DNA from: JBIOWF01 sp044868295
Lineage (GTDB): Bacteria; Actinomycetota; Actinomycetes; Streptosporangiales; Streptosporangiaceae
DNA length: 15,210 nucleotides
Reading direction: 5' to 3'
Assembly: GCA_044868295.1 (NCBI GenBank)
Contig: JBIOWF010000270.1
Location: 1 to 15,210, forward strand
The notes beneath the pieces were generated by a model. That model was not told the DNA's origin, ran no database searches, and saw only the letters and a program-made list of their open reading frames with translations. The translations under genes and the position numbers were made by a program. Positions 1 to 6,231 of the stretch are shown piece by piece. Every line of letters starts with the position of its first letter. Within the stretch, counting starts at the first letter, position 1.

Positions 1-1082
1 CCCTCGACGCCCCCTGATGCTATTCGAAGGCCGTCAGGCGACCATGCCAGACTGGATACCCAGCGGCTATTTTTGACAGCGGCATAGACATCGGCTTCGT
101 CCACTACACACCAAATCAAGATTGAACCGTCATTTCTGGCTGCCGCAATGAATCTGCCATTAGGTGACCATGCCACCTTGTGTATGGTCACGCCGTCGCC
201 GTCGCCGTGGTTTTCATACTCCTGCACCTTTTCGCCGGTCGCCGCATCGAATAACTCCACGCCATCACCGGCTGCTACGATGTGCTGGCCATCCGGTGAC
301 CAGGAAAAGTCACGCGATCTTCTCGCATAGATTTCTAACAGCTCTCCTCCAGGCTGTGCATCACAAATACAAACATGGGACATGCCATTCCATGCGATGC
401 GGGCGCCATCAGGAGACCACATTATGCGCCGTTCAAAGCCGCCAAACCGATCTCTGAATCGGGCATCCTTGGATAGGATTATCGTGGCCGTTGCGTGGTC
501 CCAGATTTTTATACGGGAACCTCTTATAGAGACAACTTTACGACCCGTAGGCGACCACGCCGCGAAATCAACATGAACCAACCCCACGCGCCTGTCCCAA
601 TCGGACACATCTATGTCGTTCAGGTGACCGTCGAACACAAGTATGGAGGTCCACGAGAGTCGACTGCGCCACTTGTGTCGACGTACCTGCCAAGCACGTA
701 CGGTGCCGTCATTCGACGCGGACAGCAGTTTTGGCCCGAGATGCGAGAAGTCGAGAGACGTAACCGAATCGCGGTGGCCGCGAAGATAAGAAATTCTCCG
801 GCCGGTGCGGGAATCCCAAATATGAACTCTATTATCGATCTTCTCTTCCGAGACGATCATCGGCTTCAGCGGGCGAGGCGCCTTCAACGATATGCTTTCG
901 GTCGACCAGGCCTGCTGTTCAGCGGCTGCGACCTTCACCGTTCCCATAGGGGCGCTGCCGGAGGTGGCTGCCGCTGACGCGATCATTGAGCCATCCGGTG
1001 ACCATGCAAGCGCGTAGACCAGGCCGGATCTGAGGTGGCCATGGTATTCGTTGACCAGTTCTATGTTTTGAGCTGATCTCAT
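1..1082 (-). CDS. WD40-repeat beta-propeller protein, 3' end outside window
   Basis: The minus strand reads open from an ATG at 1082-1080 to the left edge (360 codons, no stop), so the C-terminus is missing. The product is built of WD40 blades. W-S-P-D/N/T-G signatures lie near residues 27, 176, 222, 261, 305 and 347. Blade-ending motifs are HIWD (87-90), GTVRAW (126-131), KIWD (192-195) and LIW just after residue 320. A G-H-R-D/D-F-S repeat start lies near 102-113. The propeller begins almost at the N-terminus and no signal peptide or effector domain is visible, so it is probably cytosolic. WD40 propellers are protein-interaction scaffolds; any enzymatic partner domain would lie in the missing part. 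The start is fixed by an in-frame TAA shortly upstream; the ribosome site (AGAGG) is weak. A, T-ending codons (ATA, AAT, AAA) are common, unlike the secretion genes, suggesting a different origin. Family is confident; function unknown. Confidence 0.88.
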   Translation of the reverse strand, partial: MRSAQNIELVNEYHGHLRSGLVYALAWSPDGSMIASAAATSGSAPMGTVKVAAAEQQAWSTESISLKAPRPLKPMIVSEEKIDNRVHIWDSRTGRRISYLRGHRDSVTSLDFSHLGPKLLSASNDGTVRAWQVRRHKWRSRLSWTSILVFDGHLNDIDVSDWDRRVGLVHVDFAAWSPTGRKVVSIRGSRIKIWDHATATIILSKDARFRDRFGGFERRIMWSPDGARIAWNGMSHVCICDAQPGGELLEIYARRSRDFSWSPDGQHIVAAGDGVELFDAATGEKVQEYENHGDGDGVTIHKVAWSPNGRFIAAARNDGSILIWCVVDEADVYAAVKNSRWVSSLAWSPDGLRIASGGVE

Positions 1083-1112
1083 CCCAGCACCTCTGCTCGC
1101 TTGATCTACGCA

Positions 1113-1142
1113 ATATTACCCACAAAGGTGATGGAGAGTCGG
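1113..1142 (-). promoter_or_regulatory. Possible sigma-70-type promoter of the WD40 gene
   Basis: Reading the minus strand, the hexamer CCGACT (1142-1137) is followed after 18 nt by TAATAT (1118-1113), about 30 nt ahead of the ATG at 1082. TAATAT is a close match to the -10 consensus; the -35 shares only the GAC core. This is a pattern match only. Confidence 0.33.
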
Positions 1143-1481
1143 CCGGTCCGTCGAGTTACTGCGGCCAGATGTCGGAATTAGATCAGCACGCGCCCCGGTC
1201 GGCGTCGCGACGAACTCGTCGAACGCGGGCGTGAGCTCTCGCTGGCGATCCCTCGCTACTGCTCGTGAGCCCGGCTGCTTCCTGCCGTGGGCCGCGAGCC
1301 TGTAACCGTGTCTCTCAGGCGCTACTGGAGTAAGGCTTCAAGGCCAGCCTGGCCGCGCGACAGCGCCGACGACAAGCCGTCCTCTGTTTCGCGGTATCAC
1401 ACGCAACTACAGAGGCGAGACCCGGCGCGTTGAGGCTCCGTTCCGGGTCGTAGCATCTATGGTGATCGAGCTCTCAATACC

Positions 1482-1505
1482 CTTCCCGCCATATACGACG
1501 GGAAG
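1482..1505 (-). terminator. Perfect 7-bp hairpin, possible terminator of the minus operon
   Basis: CTTCCCG (1482-1488) and CGGGAAG (1499-1505) are perfect inverted repeats with a 10-nt loop. They lie about 125 bp past the last stop of the four-gene minus-strand operon. No T-run follows on either strand, so this would be a non-canonical actinobacterial terminator or simply a structured RNA element. Confidence 0.3.
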
Positions 1506-1628
1506 AGCCAGGGCTCCACCTCGAAAGTGTTCCGTGGGCTTCCCGTTGTCGTAGCAGGGGGTAGCGAGGGCGCGGGATCCTGAAGATCCTCTGTTGAGGT
1601 TCGTCCGCACCAGGCGACCCTCAGTCCC

Positions 1629-1907
1629 TCAAACGGGTCCTCCGTCGATGTCGCTCCCCATCCGCTCACCGGACCGACTCCTCGTGTCCTCCTGGCTGAA
1701 CCACAGCAAGATCTTGTGGATCACGCGCGTTTGCGCGACGCGCAGCGCGCCAGCCTGGTCACCAGAGAGCCCGACGATCTCCACCTCGATCGTTACCGGT
1801 TTCAGCTCAGCGGACTCCAGCTGATCGTTAGGAGGCGTGGGCGTCTTAGGAGGTCCCAGGGAGGGAACATGTGGCCTGCTGGGAGGGTGGGCGTGGGCGG
1901 TGGTCAC
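1629..1907 (-). CDS. Small hypothetical protein, last gene of the modification operon
   Basis: This 92-residue protein starts with GTG at 1907-1905, overlapping the methyltransferase stop (TGA 1906-1904) by 4 nt. That GTGA junction is the same kind as at the other junctions of this operon and is the main reason to believe the gene. The first ~28 residues are rich in proline, histidine and serine and look disordered. Residues ~30-73 look like a compact alpha/beta unit: a VTIEVEIVGL strand followed by an amphipathic helix around AQTRVIHKILLWF. The tail is polar (Arg, Ser, Gly, Asp). There are no cysteines, membrane segments or recognisable catalytic motifs, and I do not recognise the family. 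Position suggests an accessory role with the methyltransferase, such as a partner or stability factor; this is inference. The ribosome site is weak (GGCGGTGG), consistent with translational coupling. Confidence 0.6.
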   Translation of the reverse strand: MTTAHAHPPSRPHVPSLGPPKTPTPPNDQLESAELKPVTIEVEIVGLSGDQAGALRVAQTRVIHKILLWFSQEDTRSRSGERMGSDIDGGPV

Positions 1908-3037
1908 TGGTCCACCGCCGTTTCGGGGAGTTCGTTAAGCAGCATAAGAGCGTGCACCGCCTGCTGGGGGACGACGCCATTGCCGAGCGCTCTCATGTAG
2001 GCGGTGCGAGGCAGCTCGATGCCGGTGACCCAGCCGTCGGGCAGACCCATCATCCATTCGACGAATCGGGCGCTGAGTCGGAGCTGCCCTCGAACCCCGT
2101 GCTCTGTCGCCGGAGGGGCGGGGCGTCCCAGGACGGCTTCCCATCGGTGGATGGCGGCGGCATAGATCCCCCAAGACGTGTGACCATGCCCGGCAGGGTC
2201 GGGAATCCCTTGGAGTCCGTCTGCCTCGCGAATCCCTTGGTACCGTCGCTCGCCTTCGGCGTCGGAAGTAGCTGGATCGGGAACGCAGGGGCGAGATGCC
2301 GTCCATCGGTTCCCACATCGATCGCTGGCACGTCCGACAATAGCTTGATCGCTATGGCGAGTGGCATCGCGCGCTGAGGCTTCTGCCTCATCCTTCGTGC
2401 GAGCCATGACTCCGCCGTCTCCCCATCGTTGGGACTGGACGCCGCAGGCGTGGGCAGGAGCGGAGGGTAGCCCTGCATTCGCAGGATCCTTGGCCTCGAT
2501 GAAGATCCGTTCCCGGCGGTGGGGTGCACCGATGTCGGATGCTCGTACGCATGTCCACGCCGTGTCGTACCCGAGCGCGGCCAGACCACCGAGGACGCGG
2601 TCGAGTCCTCGGCTCCGGAGGGCGGGGACGTTTTCCAGGATGACGAGGCCGGGTCGTAGGACGCGAAGTGCTTCGGCGATGGTGAACCAGAGTCCACTGC
2701 GTGTCTCCTTGGTCATTCCGGCTGCGCGGCCGGCGTAGCTGATGTCCTGGCAGGGGAATCCGGCTGTGACGATGTCCACGCGCGGGACGTCGTTCCAGTC
2801 GACGGCGGCGAGATCCCCGAGGTTGGGGACGCCATTGAAGCGAGCCTCAAGGATCTTGGATACGTGCGGGTCGTTGTCAGCGCACCAGGCGAGGCCGACC
2901 CCGTAGGCCTCCATGACCGCCAGGTCCAGCCCGCCGTATCCGGTGCACATGGACCCGATCCGCGGCCCGAGAAGCGACGCTGGAACTGACGGTCCGCCAT
3001 GCCGTGACTCATGCTCTTGAAGAAGACCAGCGTTCAT
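1904..3037 (-). CDS. C5-cytosine-specific DNA methyltransferase
   Basis: The 377-residue product transfers a methyl group from S-adenosylmethionine to carbon 5 of cytosine in DNA. The ordered C5-MTase motifs are visible: motif I GSMCTGYGGLDLA (28-40) for AdoMet binding; motif IV GFPCQDIS (93-100) with catalytic Cys96; motif VI LENVP (134-138); motif VIII RRERIF (174-179); and motif X ALGNGVVPQQA (350-360). The stretch ~185-340 is the target-recognition region and sets an unknown specificity; it includes FVEWMMGLPDGWV near 325-337. Length is normal for a solitary or type II methylase. The start is ATG 3037, overlapping the upstream stop as ATGA, with GGGAGG at 3051-3046; the frame stays open upstream but those codons lie inside the preceding gene. 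No restriction endonuclease is visible, so it may be an orphan that protects the element or marks its DNA. Confidence 0.95.
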   Translation of the reverse strand: MNAGLLQEHESRHGGPSVPASLLGPRIGSMCTGYGGLDLAVMEAYGVGLAWCADNDPHVSKILEARFNGVPNLGDLAAVDWNDVPRVDIVTAGFPCQDISYAGRAAGMTKETRSGLWFTIAEALRVLRPGLVILENVPALRSRGLDRVLGGLAALGYDTAWTCVRASDIGAPHRRERIFIEAKDPANAGLPSAPAHACGVQSQRWGDGGVMARTKDEAEASARDATRHSDQAIVGRASDRCGNRWTASRPCVPDPATSDAEGERRYQGIREADGLQGIPDPAGHGHTSWGIYAAAIHRWEAVLGRPAPPATEHGVRGQLRLSARFVEWMMGLPDGWVTGIELPRTAYMRALGNGVVPQQAVHALMLLNELPETAVDQ

Positions 3038-3948
3038 TCGGGTCGCCTCCCGATCTCTACGGAGACGCCGCTGTGGCAGGACCAGGGCGAGCAGCCCTCG
3101 GCCTCGGGGTTCGCCGCGTTCTTGCTCAGGTCGGCTTCGGCGAGTGGGCGGCGGGAGTGGTGGAGGTAGTACGTGCCGCGCAGTTCGGTGCCGTTCGCCC
3201 GAGCGCGGGGATGCCCATGGCGGATCGCCTCGTCGAAGGCGACCGCCTCCGCCCAAGCATCGGGATCAGTGTCGCGGATGTGGAGCCATTCGCTGTCGCG
3301 GTGGTACGGACAGCCCACACATGCAGATCTTGGTGTGGTCTCCAATCCCCGGCTGGTCAGGTATGCACGGCAGTCTGTGCGGGTCCAGCCCAGGGTGAGC
3401 AGGGGAAAGACGTTGCGCAGGTAGGCGACGTCGGCATCCTTGGCACGGTGGAACTCGTCCACGCTGATGCCGATGGTCTGCTCGGCGTAGACGCCCTTGG
3501 GCACGCGGCGGGGATGGGGATAGCCCAGCAATGAGCGAACTGCGGCCTTGATCGGACGGATCTTGTATTCGGCGGTGCACTGGCGCCGGGCCATACCGCG
3601 CTCACCGTTCGGGCCAAGGACGAACAACGGCATGGATACGAAGCGGTGATCGGGATCAAGAGCGTCGCGGCGGATGTCCCCGCTTGAGACGCACATGACG
3701 GGGATGTCCGCGTCGGCGGCGACCTTCTTCAGTCGGTCGAGGTGCGAGTAGACCTCGGTGGGTTCCCAGCCGGTGTCGGCGAAGATCGCCACGTCGAAGC
3801 GCGGGATCACGCGGTCGACGGCGAGGAGGAGCAAGGCGCTGGATTGGACTCCCGCGCCAAGGGACAACGCGCGCAGAGCCGGGGCAGTCATGGGGCGTGT
3901 GGCGCTGCCGGGGCGGTTGCCGACCGCGCTGTTCTCGGGTGATCTCAC
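3034..3948 (-). CDS. PAPS-reductase/PP-loop ATPase family protein
   Basis: The 304-residue protein belongs to the adenine-nucleotide alpha-hydrolase (PP-loop) superfamily that includes PAPS reductase, ATP sulfurylase subunit CysD and the DNA phosphorothioation protein DndC. The PP-loop is SLGAGVQSSAL (29-39), and FADTGWEP (56-63) matches the strand after it. Cysteines occur at 124 (RRQCTAEYKI), 210/213 (SACVGCPYHR) and 286/291 (GCSPWSC), which could bind metal or an Fe-S cluster or carry sulfur. These cysteines and the lack of a canonical PAPS-reductase C-terminal signature suggest a nucleotide- or nucleic-acid-directed reaction rather than sulfate assimilation; that is inference. The GTG start at 3948 has AGGAGG 6 nt upstream and overlaps the previous stop by 4 nt (GTGA). 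Its stop overlaps the methyltransferase start (ATGA), so the two are co-translated. An internal ATG at 3891 is an alternative start with less support. Confidence 0.85.
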   Translation of the reverse strand: MRSPENSAVGNRPGSATRPMTAPALRALSLGAGVQSSALLLLAVDRVIPRFDVAIFADTGWEPTEVYSHLDRLKKVAADADIPVMCVSSGDIRRDALDPDHRFVSMPLFVLGPNGERGMARRQCTAEYKIRPIKAAVRSLLGYPHPRRVPKGVYAEQTIGISVDEFHRAKDADVAYLRNVFPLLTLGWTRTDCRAYLTSRGLETTPRSACVGCPYHRDSEWLHIRDTDPDAWAEAVAFDEAIRHGHPRARANGTELRGTYYLHHSRRPLAEADLSKNAANPEAEGCSPWSCHSGVSVEIGRRPE

Positions 3949-4463
3949 CTCTCACCTCCTGCCGGGACGCTGGCGGGATCGAGAGCGGAGGTGATCTGCC
4001 AGAGCACCCACGTATTGCCGAGCAGGTCCGGTGACTGGCAGCGGTCTGGCCACGGTTCGTCGCCGCGCGGATCAGCGGGACGAAGGCCGGCGCTCCGGAG
4101 GTCATCGCTGGGTTCACCGGTGCGGATGTATGTGATCAGTCGCCGGTAGCCCATGGCTTGGGCGGCTGCCCATGCGGCTCGGAGCAGGGTCGGGCAGGCG
4201 TCGCCGGTGCCGTCGGTGGCCGGGCGGGTGACCTCGATCGTGAGTCCGCCGTCGAGCTCTCGGAGAACGGGGCGGCCCGCGACGACGACGCCCACGAGGG
4301 TGCCGTCCTCGGTGCTGGCACCAATGGCGAATCCGGCTTCCGGGGCCGGCAGCGGGTGCCGGTGAGACCAGGCGATGAATGCCCGGGCGGTTTGCAGTGT
4401 GATCGGCACAACCCTGAGCCGATTTCCACTTCCCTTGGTTTCTTCGGCATTCTCGATAGCCAT
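3945..4463 (-). CDS. XF1762 family protein (GNAT-like fold)
   Basis: From ATG 4463 the product is 172 residues. It matches the pattern I know for XF1762-type proteins of mobile elements: an RLRVVPITL start, an HRHPLPAP segment, a LVGVVVAGRPV strand followed by LDGG, EVTRPATDGT, then AAWAAAQAMGYRRLITY and a tryptophan-containing C-terminal region. The layout resembles acetyltransferases (strand, then a helix after a substrate loop), but no substrate is known to me, and I do not claim catalysis. It is the first gene of the minus-strand operon and overlaps the PP-loop gene by GTGA. The start is uncertain: the frame continues to an ATG at 4517 and a TTG at 4547, none with a good ribosome site. 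ATG 4463 is preferred because the family likeness begins about 15 residues after it. Confidence 0.8.
   Translation of the reverse strand: MAIENAEETKGSGNRLRVVPITLQTARAFIAWSHRHPLPAPEAGFAIGASTEDGTLVGVVVAGRPVLRELDGGLTIEVTRPATDGTGDACPTLLRAAWAAAQAMGYRRLITYIRTGEPSDDLRSAGLRPADPRGDEPWPDRCQSPDLLGNTWVLWQITSALDPASVPAGGER
3955..3960 (-). promoter_or_regulatory. Strong ribosome binding site deciding a GTG start
   Basis: On the minus strand AGGAGG (3960-3955) precedes the GTG at 3948 by 6 nt. It supports that GTG, rather than the in-frame ATG at 3891, as the start of the PP-loop protein. Confidence 0.75.
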
Positions 4464-4785
4464 TTGTGAAATTGGCGCTGTGCCGTACCTGAATCTGGTT
4501 GCAGCTGGCTTTGTCATGAACGGTTGGGGCGAGTCCTCAGATGGCAATCAGTCCAGCAGAGGGGTCCGGCAACCCTCTGGCACAGGCGAGTTCACAGGTC
4601 GGGCAGGTGCTGTGGCAGCTTGCGGAGACACCGGCAACTCGGCTGGCAAGCCGATGGCAGGTCGGTGTGGAATACGCCGAAGGAAAGCGCAGGAAAGGTG
4701 CCACATCACCTGCCAGGGGTTTGCCTGAGCGGGTCTCTATACCGGGTTACGAGAAGCGAAATTCCTCGCGCTGTGGAGTAACCCG
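4464..4785. other. Divergent intergenic control region
   Basis: This 322-bp region separates the start of the minus-strand modification operon from the start of the plus-strand secretion operon, so promoters for both should lie here. A plus-strand hairpin sits at 4639-4654, and an AGGTG/CACCT inverted repeat at 4696-4711; both are candidate operators. For the minus operon, ATGACA (minus strand, about 4517-4512) resembles a -35 box, but I see no good -10. For the plus operon TTGCCT near 4721 and TATACC near 4739 are too close together to form a normal promoter. A plus-strand frame beginning with ATG at 4541 is open across much of the region but lacks a ribosome site and the high third-position G+C of real genes here. 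Confidence 0.55.
4639..4654. repeat. Perfect inverted repeat in the divergent control region
   Basis: TCGGCT (4639-4644) and AGCCGA (4649-4654) form a perfect 6-bp stem with a GGCA tetraloop. The position, about 130 bp ahead of the secretion operon, would suit an operator for a local regulator or an RNA hairpin in a leader. Confidence 0.4.
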
Positions 4786-6231
4786 ATGGAATCCAAGATT
4801 CACGACACGATCCCCGACCGCTCCCCGATGGACGGCGCCGAGCACCTGTTCCAGCTCGTGGCCGGCGAGCCGTACGGGCTGAGTCTCGACGGCACGCTCG
4901 CTCCCGACCTGCCGCGGCGGCCGATCCCGCTCACTGAGCTCCGCCGCCTGCTGACTCGCCGCACCGTGAGCAACGCGACGCGCGACATCGTGTGGCGCGA
5001 GTTGGTCGTGCGCGCCCGGGCCATGGGACCGACCTGGCTGGTCGGGTCGGTCGGTGTCGCGCTTCCCGCGCTGCGCGGCATCGCCGGGCGGATCACCTCC
5101 GGCTACCTCGTAGGCGACCCGGCCGACATCGACAACGAGGTGCTGGCCACGTTCATCGACGGCGTCCGCACGATCGAGGTGGACTCCCCCAACGTCCTCC
5201 CCCGGCTCTGCGACGCCGCCCGGCGCGCTGGGGAACGCGCGAGGAGGCTCGCCGAATCAGGCGTCTGCCGCCGGCTACCGGTCCACGTCTCCGTGCCACC
5301 ACCGCACCCCTGGGACCACCCGGACTTCGTCCTGTTCAACGCCGTGGCCAAGGGCGTCGTGAGCGGGCTCGACGCCGAGCTGATCGGCCGGACCCGCCTG
5401 GAACACATGACTCTCGCTGCCGCCGCCGACGAGCTCGGCCTCACCCCCGAGGCGGCGAAGAAGCGTCGCCAGAGGGCCGAACCGGTCCTATGCGCGGCCG
5501 TACAGGCCGGGGAAGTGGAGGCCGGCCTGTCCCTAATGATCACCTCTGCCGACACTAGAAGGGCAGGGGCACAAACTTCCGCGCGGAGCCGGAGCTCCTC
5601 AGATACCCAGTCCGAGCTCCATGAGTCGAAGGGAGGCCGGGGCACCACCTCCGGCACCGCGCGGACCTCCCCCACACCGGCGGCAGAGCCGTTTCCGGCC
5701 TACACGACAGCAGCGGCCGAGGAGCGGCGGCCGTCATGGCAGGGCTCAGCTTCCTTTCCTGCCGGTACGGCAGAGCTGGCCGCTGGCCTCTGCCAGGACA
5801 GCCGCGATGGGACATATCTTCCGTCGCGAGCGGCAGGCCTCCGGCAAGCAGCGACGGCCCTGGCTTCGCGGCTGCCGAGGTGGTGCCGCCGGGCCGGTCA
5901 CATCCTGGCCGTAGTGGCAATCGTTGCCGTAGTCGTCACCGCCGTGGCAACCGTGGTGTTCGCCGAGACCGGTACGAGGGCGGGGCCTCCGACGAGCCCG
6001 GATCAGCTCGGCAGGGTCTTCGACAACCTCCGGAACTGGCTCATCGGGCTGCTCGCCACCCTGGCGACCCTGATGCTCACGATCGGCGGGCTGCGCTACC
6101 TCGTCGCGGGCGGCGACCCGGGTGAGGTGCAGAAGGCCAAGGCCGCGCTGAAGGCCGCGGCGCTCGGCTACGGACTGGCCGTACTGGCTCCGCTGTTCGT
6201 CAACGTGCTCAAGCGCGTGGTCGGCGGGTGA
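4786..6231 (+). CDS. Sigma-factor-like/HTH domain fused to a VirB2-type T4SS pilin
   Basis: The 481-residue frame joins two unlike halves. Residues ~60-160 look like a sigma region-2-type helical bundle (DIVWRELVVRARAM; GDPADIDNEVLATFIDGV; LPRLCDAARRAGERARR). Residues ~180-240 look like a sigma region-4 helix-turn-helix, including TLAAAADELGLTPEAAKKRR. Residues ~255-365 are a low-complexity Ser/Thr/Arg/Gly/Ala linker. From 371 the protein reads as a pilin precursor: basic residues, a hydrophobic segment (371-392), a likely signal-peptidase site after VFA (391-393), then two membrane helices (~416-438 and ~459-478) around the YLVAGGDPGEVQKAKAAL loop (438-455) typical of small VirB2/TrbC-like pilins. 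The start ATG has GGAG (4775-4778) 7 nt upstream. It heads the secretion operon, so the N-half may regulate it and the C-half be exported; both are inference. An assembly indel fusing two neighbouring genes is the main alternative. Confidence 0.82.
   Translation: MESKIHDTIPDRSPMDGAEHLFQLVAGEPYGLSLDGTLAPDLPRRPIPLTELRRLLTRRTVSNATRDIVWRELVVRARAMGPTWLVGSVGVALPALRGIAGRITSGYLVGDPADIDNEVLATFIDGVRTIEVDSPNVLPRLCDAARRAGERARRLAESGVCRRLPVHVSVPPPHPWDHPDFVLFNAVAKGVVSGLDAELIGRTRLEHMTLAAAADELGLTPEAAKKRRQRAEPVLCAAVQAGEVEAGLSLMITSADTRRAGAQTSARSRSSSDTQSELHESKGGRGTTSGTARTSPTPAAEPFPAYTTAAAEERRPSWQGSASFPAGTAELAAGLCQDSRDGTYLPSRAAGLRQAATALASRLPRWCRRAGHILAVVAIVAVVVTAVATVVFAETGTRAGPPTSPDQLGRVFDNLRNWLIGLLATLATLMLTIGGLRYLVAGGDPGEVQKAKAALKAAALGYGLAVLAPLFVNVLKRVVGG

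Larger units (their letters stand above)
1083..1628. other. Intergenic region with hairpins and possible gene debris
   Basis: This 546-bp gap lies between the WD40 start and the end of the minus-strand modification operon. I see no convincing gene. Several short inverted repeats cluster at 1482-1599: a 7-bp stem at 1482-1505, a palindrome GAGCC-AG-GGCTC at 1505-1516, GGATC/GATCC at 1575-1589, and CCTC/GAGG at 1588-1599. From about 1301 to 1105 the minus strand is open for some 64 codons with acceptable amino-acid composition, including a stretch reading LTPAFDEFVATPTGARAD, but it has no start codon. It could be a remnant: FDEFVA is reminiscent of the N-terminus of SigE-type ECF sigma factors, but the likeness is too short to trust. 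The 5' part holds the likely WD40 promoter. Confidence 0.6.

Noticed and set aside
190..215. Short GCC/GTC trinucleotide run, resembling the one near 6478-6500
   Set aside because: Each is explained by coding for Asp-Gly or Pro-Ser repeats in its protein; no sign of a shared element.
1407..1610. Minus-strand frame of 67 codons (ends near 1407)
   Set aside because: No ribosome site, no recognisable domain, and it overlaps the hairpin cluster, which explains the sequence pattern better.
3037..3256. Upstream extension of the methyltransferase frame
   Set aside because: The extension is Arg/Gly/Pro-rich and lies inside the PP-loop gene; ATG 3037 has a ribosome site and the operon-typical ATGA overlap.
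4541..4882. Plus-strand open frame of 113 codons with a reasonable first half (contains NPLAQASSQVGQVLWQL)
   Set aside because: No ribosome site, third-position G+C much weaker than in real genes here (roughly 36 of 58 codons by hand count), and its second half runs out of frame into the well-supported start of the fusion gene. Kept as a weak possibility only.
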